Part shown: positions 7,581-10,969 of the stretch, in pieces
Position numbering within the stretch: the stretch's first letter is position 1
Layout of the letters: each line of letters starts with the position of its first letter
Assembly: GCA_046726435.1 (NCBI GenBank)
Contig: JBKPAM010000022.1
Span: 1-10,969 of the forward strand
Source: AC-32 sp046726435
Lineage (GTDB): Bacteria; Actinomycetota; Thermoleophilia; Gaiellales; Gaiellaceae
Length of the DNA: 10,969 nt
Direction of reading: 5' to 3'
The notes under the pieces: generated by a model
The model's input: the letters and a program-made list of their open reading frames with translations, nothing else
What the model was told of the DNA's origin: nothing
Database searches by the model: none
Made by a program: the position numbers and the translations under genes

Positions 7581-9077
7581 CTAGGCGGCGGCTTCGAGCG
7601 CCGGCTCTTCTTCTGCGACCGGCGTCGGCTGGCGGCTGTTGGGGGCCAACAGGGCGACAACGGTCGCCGCGAGCACGAGGCCCGCCCCCGCCAGGAGCGC
7701 ACGCTGGTACCCGCCGGTGGCCGCCTGGGCGAGGCTGTCCCCGGTGCCCAGGAGCGACGTGGTGTGCGCGGTTGCGAGCGCCGAGAGGATTGCCAGGCCG
7801 AGCGCGCCGCCGAGCTGCTGCCCGGTGTTCAGGAGCCCGGCAGCGAGGCCGGCCCTCTCCTCGCCGACGCCGGCGTTGGCCGCCGTCGTGACACCGGTGA
7901 AGACACCGCCGAGACCGATCGAGGCGACAAGCAGGCCGGGCAGGATGTCCGAGACGTAGGCGCCGTCGACCGGGATCCGTGACAGCCAGTAGAGGCCGCC
8001 GGCCGCGATCACGGCCCCGACGAGGATGACCGGCTTGGTGCCGATGCGCGCGAACAGCTGCGAAGCGATGCTGGCGGCGATGATGAAGCCCCCCGTCAGC
8101 GGCAGGTAGGCAAGGCCGGTCTGGATCGGCGAGTAGCCGAGCACGGTCTGCATGTAGAGCGTGAGGAAGAAGAACATCGGCAGGAAGCCGGCCACGGCCA
8201 CGAGTTGCGTGGCATCGGCGACCCCGACGCCCTTGACGCGGAGGATCGACAGCGGCACGAGCGGGTTGCGCACGCGCAGCTCGTTGACGACGAAAGCGGC
8301 CAGAAGGACCCCCGCGACCGCGAGGCCGGCAATCGTGCGGGTCGCGCCCCAGCCGACATCCGGCGCCTTCACAAGGCTGAAAACGAGGAGCAGCATCCCG
8401 CCGGTGACCAGCAGGGCGCCGAGCGCGTCGAAGCTCGCCAGGCGCGCCCGCATGCGCTCCTTCTTGAGCAGGAGGAAGGCACCGACGAAGGCGACCGCGC
8501 TGAAGGGCACGTTGACGAACAGCACCCAGCGCCAGCCCGGCCCCTCGGTGAGCAGCCCGCCGAAGAGGACGCCGGCGGCGCCGCCGATCCCCGAGACGGC
8601 CGCCCAGACGCCGAGCGCGGTGTTGCGGTCGCGAGTCGAACGGAACGTGCTCGTGAGCGTCGACAGGGCGGCCGGCGAGAGCATCGCCGCGCCGATTCCC
8701 TGGGCGAAGCGCGCGCCGATCAGCAGCGACTCGGTGTGGGCAAGGCCGCCGACCAGGGACGAGCCGGCGAACACCACCAGGCCGGTGACGAGGACGAGGC
8801 GACGCCCGAGCAGGTCGGCCATCCGGCCGCCGAGCAGCAGGAAGCCGCCGTAGGTGAGGATGTAGCCGTTGACGACCCACTGCAGGCTCTGCTGGCTGAA
8901 GCCGAGGTCGCTCTTGATCGACGGCAGGGCGATGTTGAGGATCGAGGCGTCGAGAATGTCCATGAACTGGACGAGGCTGAGCAGAAGGAGAATCGCGACG
9001 CCGCGCCGCGAGGACAGCGACGACGCCTGTTTCGAGTTGTCGATGGATACAACGGGCGCGTAGGACTCTGCGCTCAT
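7581..9077 (-). CDS. MFS drug exporter, DHA2 family (14 helices, EmrB/QacA type)
   Basis: The 498-residue protein should use the proton gradient to expel drugs or related compounds across the cytoplasmic membrane. Helix 1 carries LDASILNIALPSI (42-54), the DHA2 form of the 'LDxTIVNVALP' motif, with D40 and D43 as candidate proton-linked acids. Motif A is GGRMADLLGRR (83-93). A form of antiporter motif C, SGIGGAAGVLFGGLL, follows, then WRWVLFVNVP at the end of the first half. The long central segment with two extra helices and the total length fit 14 membrane helices. The start at ATG 9077 is set by GGGAGGT (plus-strand 9084-9090) 6 nt upstream; the frame stays open further upstream but without such support and across the divergent gene. 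The substrate cannot be named. It is divergent from a LAL-type regulator, a likely controller. Confidence 0.93.
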   Translation of the reverse strand: MSAESYAPVVSIDNSKQASSLSSRRGVAILLLLSLVQFMDILDASILNIALPSIKSDLGFSQQSLQWVVNGYILTYGGFLLLGGRMADLLGRRLVLVTGLVVFAGSSLVGGLAHTESLLIGARFAQGIGAAMLSPAALSTLTSTFRSTRDRNTALGVWAAVSGIGGAAGVLFGGLLTEGPGWRWVLFVNVPFSAVAFVGAFLLLKKERMRARLASFDALGALLVTGGMLLLVFSLVKAPDVGWGATRTIAGLAVAGVLLAAFVVNELRVRNPLVPLSILRVKGVGVADATQLVAVAGFLPMFFFLTLYMQTVLGYSPIQTGLAYLPLTGGFIIAASIASQLFARIGTKPVILVGAVIAAGGLYWLSRIPVDGAYVSDILPGLLVASIGLGGVFTGVTTAANAGVGEERAGLAAGLLNTGQQLGGALGLAILSALATAHTTSLLGTGDSLAQAATGGYQRALLAGAGLVLAATVVALLAPNSRQPTPVAEEEPALEAAA

Positions 9078-9205
9078 GATTTGACCTCCCTGTCTCGGTT
9101 TGGCATGAAGCCAGCGTGCTGGTGCGAGACGGGGCGTCGCCTCGTGGGAGCACCGGGATCCGAACCACAGTGTTTTCGGCGGCACCCCTAGACTCACCAG
9201 GAGCT
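9078..9205. promoter_or_regulatory. Divergent control region between the MFS exporter and the LAL regulator
   Basis: This 128-bp gap holds the MFS ribosome binding site (9084-9090, minus strand) and, on the plus strand, TAGACT (9189-9194), a -10 candidate 11 nt before the regulator's GTG. AGGAG (9199-9203) is only 2 nt from that GTG, too near for an ordinary ribosome binding site. Inverted repeats are present: CCAGC-GT-GCTGG (9111-9122) and, just beside it, TGGC-ATGAA-GCCA (9101-9113). Together they form a possible operator close to the expected MFS promoter. No clear -10/-35 pair for the MFS gene was found. Confidence 0.4.
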
Positions 9206-10969
9206 GTGACCGAGCACGCGTTGTCCGTCCGGCTCGACCTGCTCGAGCGCGACACCGAGCTGGCGACGGTGGAGAGCCGCGCCGTCGGGAGCGGACGGCT
9301 GCTCGCGATCGAGGGCCCGCCGGGTATCGGGAAGACCGCGCTGATCGCAGAGGCGAAAGGGCGTGCTCAAGCAGCCGGAGCGCAGGTCCTGAGCGCCCGC
9401 GGCTCGGAGCTCGAGCGGTCGTTTTCCTACGGCGTGGTGCGGCAGCTCTTCGAGTCGTTTCTCGCGTCGCTGCCCGCAGGGGAGCAAGCCGAGTTGCTCT
9501 CGGGTCCGGCCGAGCTCGCAGTACCGCTCTTCGACCCGGCCCAGATCGGCGCCGACCCAGCCGCCGATTCGTCGCTCTCCACCCTCCACGGCCTCTACTG
9601 GCTGACGGCGAACGTCGCCGCACGCAGTCCGCTCCTGCTCACGGTGGACGACCTGCACCTGTGCGACCTCCCGTCGTTGCGCTGTCTGGCCTACCTCCTG
9701 CCGCGAATGGAGGGGCTCGAGCTGTCGCTGCTCGTCGGCCTCCGCCCTCCCGAGCCGGGGATTGACGCCACGCTCGTGAGCCAGATCGTCGCCGACCCGC
9801 TGGCGACGGTGATCCGGCCGGCGCCGCTGAGCGTCGATGCCGCCACGCGCCTGCTGCGCGACCAGCTCTCCACGCCCGCAGACGAGGCCTTCTGCGTCGC
9901 CTGCTGGGAGGAGACGGGCGGCAATCCGCTGCTCCTGCGCGAGCTCGTGCACGCGATCGCAGCCGAGGGCCTCGCTCCGACCGAGGAGAACGTGCCCCGT
10001 CTGCGCGAGCTCGGAGCGCGGGCCGGTTCGCGTGCCGTGTCGCTGCGCCTTTCGCAGCTGCCGGCCGAAGCGAGGGAGCTCGCCTACGCCGTCGCGGTGC
10101 TCGGTGACGATGCCGACCCGCGGCAGGCAGCCGCGCTGGCCGGCCTGGACGAGCAGGCCCTTTCGGAGGCTTCCGCGGCGCTCGTGCGGGTCGACGTCCT
10201 CCGGGCGGAGCCGCTGCTCGGATTCGTCCACCCGCTCATCCGTGCAGCGGTGTACGACGAGCTCACGGCCTACGAACGAGAGAGCGCCCATGCGCGGGCG
10301 GCCCACCTCCTTGCCGACGCGGGGGCCGAGCCGGAACGGGTGGCGACGCACCTGCTGCTGGGTCCCCCGGCAGCCGACCCGAAGGCCGTCGAAACGCTGC
10401 GCGACGCAGCTCGCGCCGCCGGCCCGCGCGGTGCCTCCGAGAGCGCGGTCGCCTACCTCCAACGCGCGCTCGCCGAGCCCCCGCCGGGCTCCGAGCGCGC
10501 CGGACTGCTGCTCGAGCTCGGCGCGGCCGAGACGCGCGTGAGCGGCGAAGCGGCAGTCGAGCATCTACGGGAGGCACACGCCCTGACCGAGGACCCGATC
10601 CGAAGAGCCGAGACGGCGCTCCTGCTCGGCAATCAGCTCTTTCTCCTCGGCGCAGAGGAGACGGACGTCGTCCTTCGCCAGGCGCTCGACGAGCTCGCCG
10701 GGGCCGATCCGGAGCTCGAACGCCGGCTGGAGACCGGGCTGATCTCGAACGGCCTCTTCATGCCGGGCCTGCACGCGGAGGCAGAGGAGCGACTCGAGCG
10801 CCTCCGCGGCAGCACGGGCGGCGATACGACGGGCGCGAAGTTCCTGCTCGCCCTCCTCGCCTACCACGACGCGCGGGCCGGTAGGCCGGCTGCCCAGGTC
10901 GTCCCGCTCGCGCGGAAGGCGCTGGCCGACGTGCGCGGCGATGCGCTCAGCGCAGGCCTCGTCCCCGCG
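9206..10969 (+). CDS. LuxR-family LAL (MalT-like) ATPase transcriptional regulator, 3' end outside window
   Basis: The frame runs open from GTG 9206 to the right edge, 588 codons without a stop. The N-terminus is the AAA_16/NACHT-like ATPase of large LuxR regulators: LLERDTELATVESRAVGSG, then Walker A GPPGIGKT at 37-44. Walker B is LLLTVDDLH with D148 and D149, and its context (DLPSLRCLAYLLPR) is typical of the family. The conserved GGNPLLLREL follows, as does the FVHPLIRAAVYDEL segment that usually ends the ATPase and winged-helix part. The remainder (about 365-588) is alpha-helical and Ala/Leu/Glu-rich, like the TPR-type arm that senses ligands. Members usually reach 900-1000 residues and end in a LuxR helix-turn-helix, which would lie beyond the window and is not confirmed. 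It is divergent from the MFS exporter. Confidence 0.88.
   Translation, partial: MTEHALSVRLDLLERDTELATVESRAVGSGRLLAIEGPPGIGKTALIAEAKGRAQAAGAQVLSARGSELERSFSYGVVRQLFESFLASLPAGEQAELLSGPAELAVPLFDPAQIGADPAADSSLSTLHGLYWLTANVAARSPLLLTVDDLHLCDLPSLRCLAYLLPRMEGLELSLLVGLRPPEPGIDATLVSQIVADPLATVIRPAPLSVDAATRLLRDQLSTPADEAFCVACWEETGGNPLLLRELVHAIAAEGLAPTEENVPRLRELGARAGSRAVSLRLSQLPAEARELAYAVAVLGDDADPRQAAALAGLDEQALSEASAALVRVDVLRAEPLLGFVHPLIRAAVYDELTAYERESAHARAAHLLADAGAEPERVATHLLLGPPAADPKAVETLRDAARAAGPRGASESAVAYLQRALAEPPPGSERAGLLLELGAAETRVSGEAAVEHLREAHALTEDPIRRAETALLLGNQLFLLGAEETDVVLRQALDELAGADPELERRLETGLISNGLFMPGLHAEAEERLERLRGSTGGDTTGAKFLLALLAYHDARAGRPAAQVVPLARKALADVRGDALSAGLVPA

Noticed and set aside
9078..9623. 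N-terminal extension of the MFS protein to 9623
   Set aside because: The extension is Arg/Pro-rich, overlaps the divergent regulator and has no membrane helix. ATG 9077 has a strong ribosome binding site and gives the normal DHA2 N-terminus.
9194..10564. Minus-strand frame of 456 codons opposite the LAL regulator
   Set aside because: The plus-strand frame has Walker A, Walker B and other family motifs in order over its full length. The antisense product is low-complexity Arg/Glu/Gln-rich.

Overview
The window is very GC-rich with actinobacterial codon use, frequent GTG starts and several start codons lying 7 bases behind a -10-like hexamer, which suggests leaderless mRNAs. The lysozyme-like protein carries a C-terminal Ig-like module of a type I associate with the actinobacterial class Thermoleophilia (Solirubrobacterales/Gaiellales). 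The best guess is therefore a high-GC actinobacterium of that group; this is inference from family resemblance, not a phylogenetic result.

Layout, left to right. (1) 2-118: the last 38 codons of an IS110-family transposase, followed by the short right end of the element and about 100 bp of lon leader with an operator-like dyad. (2) 260-4690 (+): three tightly packed genes. These are lon (ATP-dependent protease), a small HxlR-type winged-helix regulator overlapping lon by 14 nt, and an ABC exporter half-transporter overlapping the regulator by 1 nt. A perfect 32-bp palindrome, in phase with the codons, lies inside the regulator gene 15 nt after the lon stop. (3) 4748-5779 (+): a secreted GH25 lysozyme-like enzyme with an Ig-like C-terminal domain, convergent with a small SnoaL/NTF2-like gene on the minus strand (5784-6131). 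(4) 6176-7549 (+): a cysteine-rich four-helix copper-storage protein (Csp3-like, 18 Cys), then two overlapping genes for small membrane proteins (DUF2269-like), closed by a 15-bp perfect hairpin. (5) 7581-9077 (-): a 14-helix DHA2-type MFS drug exporter, divergent from (6) 9206-10969 (+): a large LuxR/MalT-type (LAL) ATPase regulator that is open at the right edge of the window.

How the genes may work together: lon, the regulator and the exporter look like one translationally coupled operon joining protein quality control with regulated export. The MFS exporter and the LAL regulator form a divergent pair sharing a 128-bp control region, so the regulator is a natural candidate to control the exporter. 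The Csp3-like protein and the membrane pair are adjacent, but a hairpin and a separate leaderless promoter lie between them, so co-function is not shown.

No tRNA, rRNA, CRISPR array, phage genes or recognised defence system was found. I did not find a clearly new multi-gene system. The strongest unexplained signals are the codon-phased 32-bp palindrome in the regulator gene, the 20-bp dyad in the lon leader, and the repeated hexamer-N7-GTG start arrangement.
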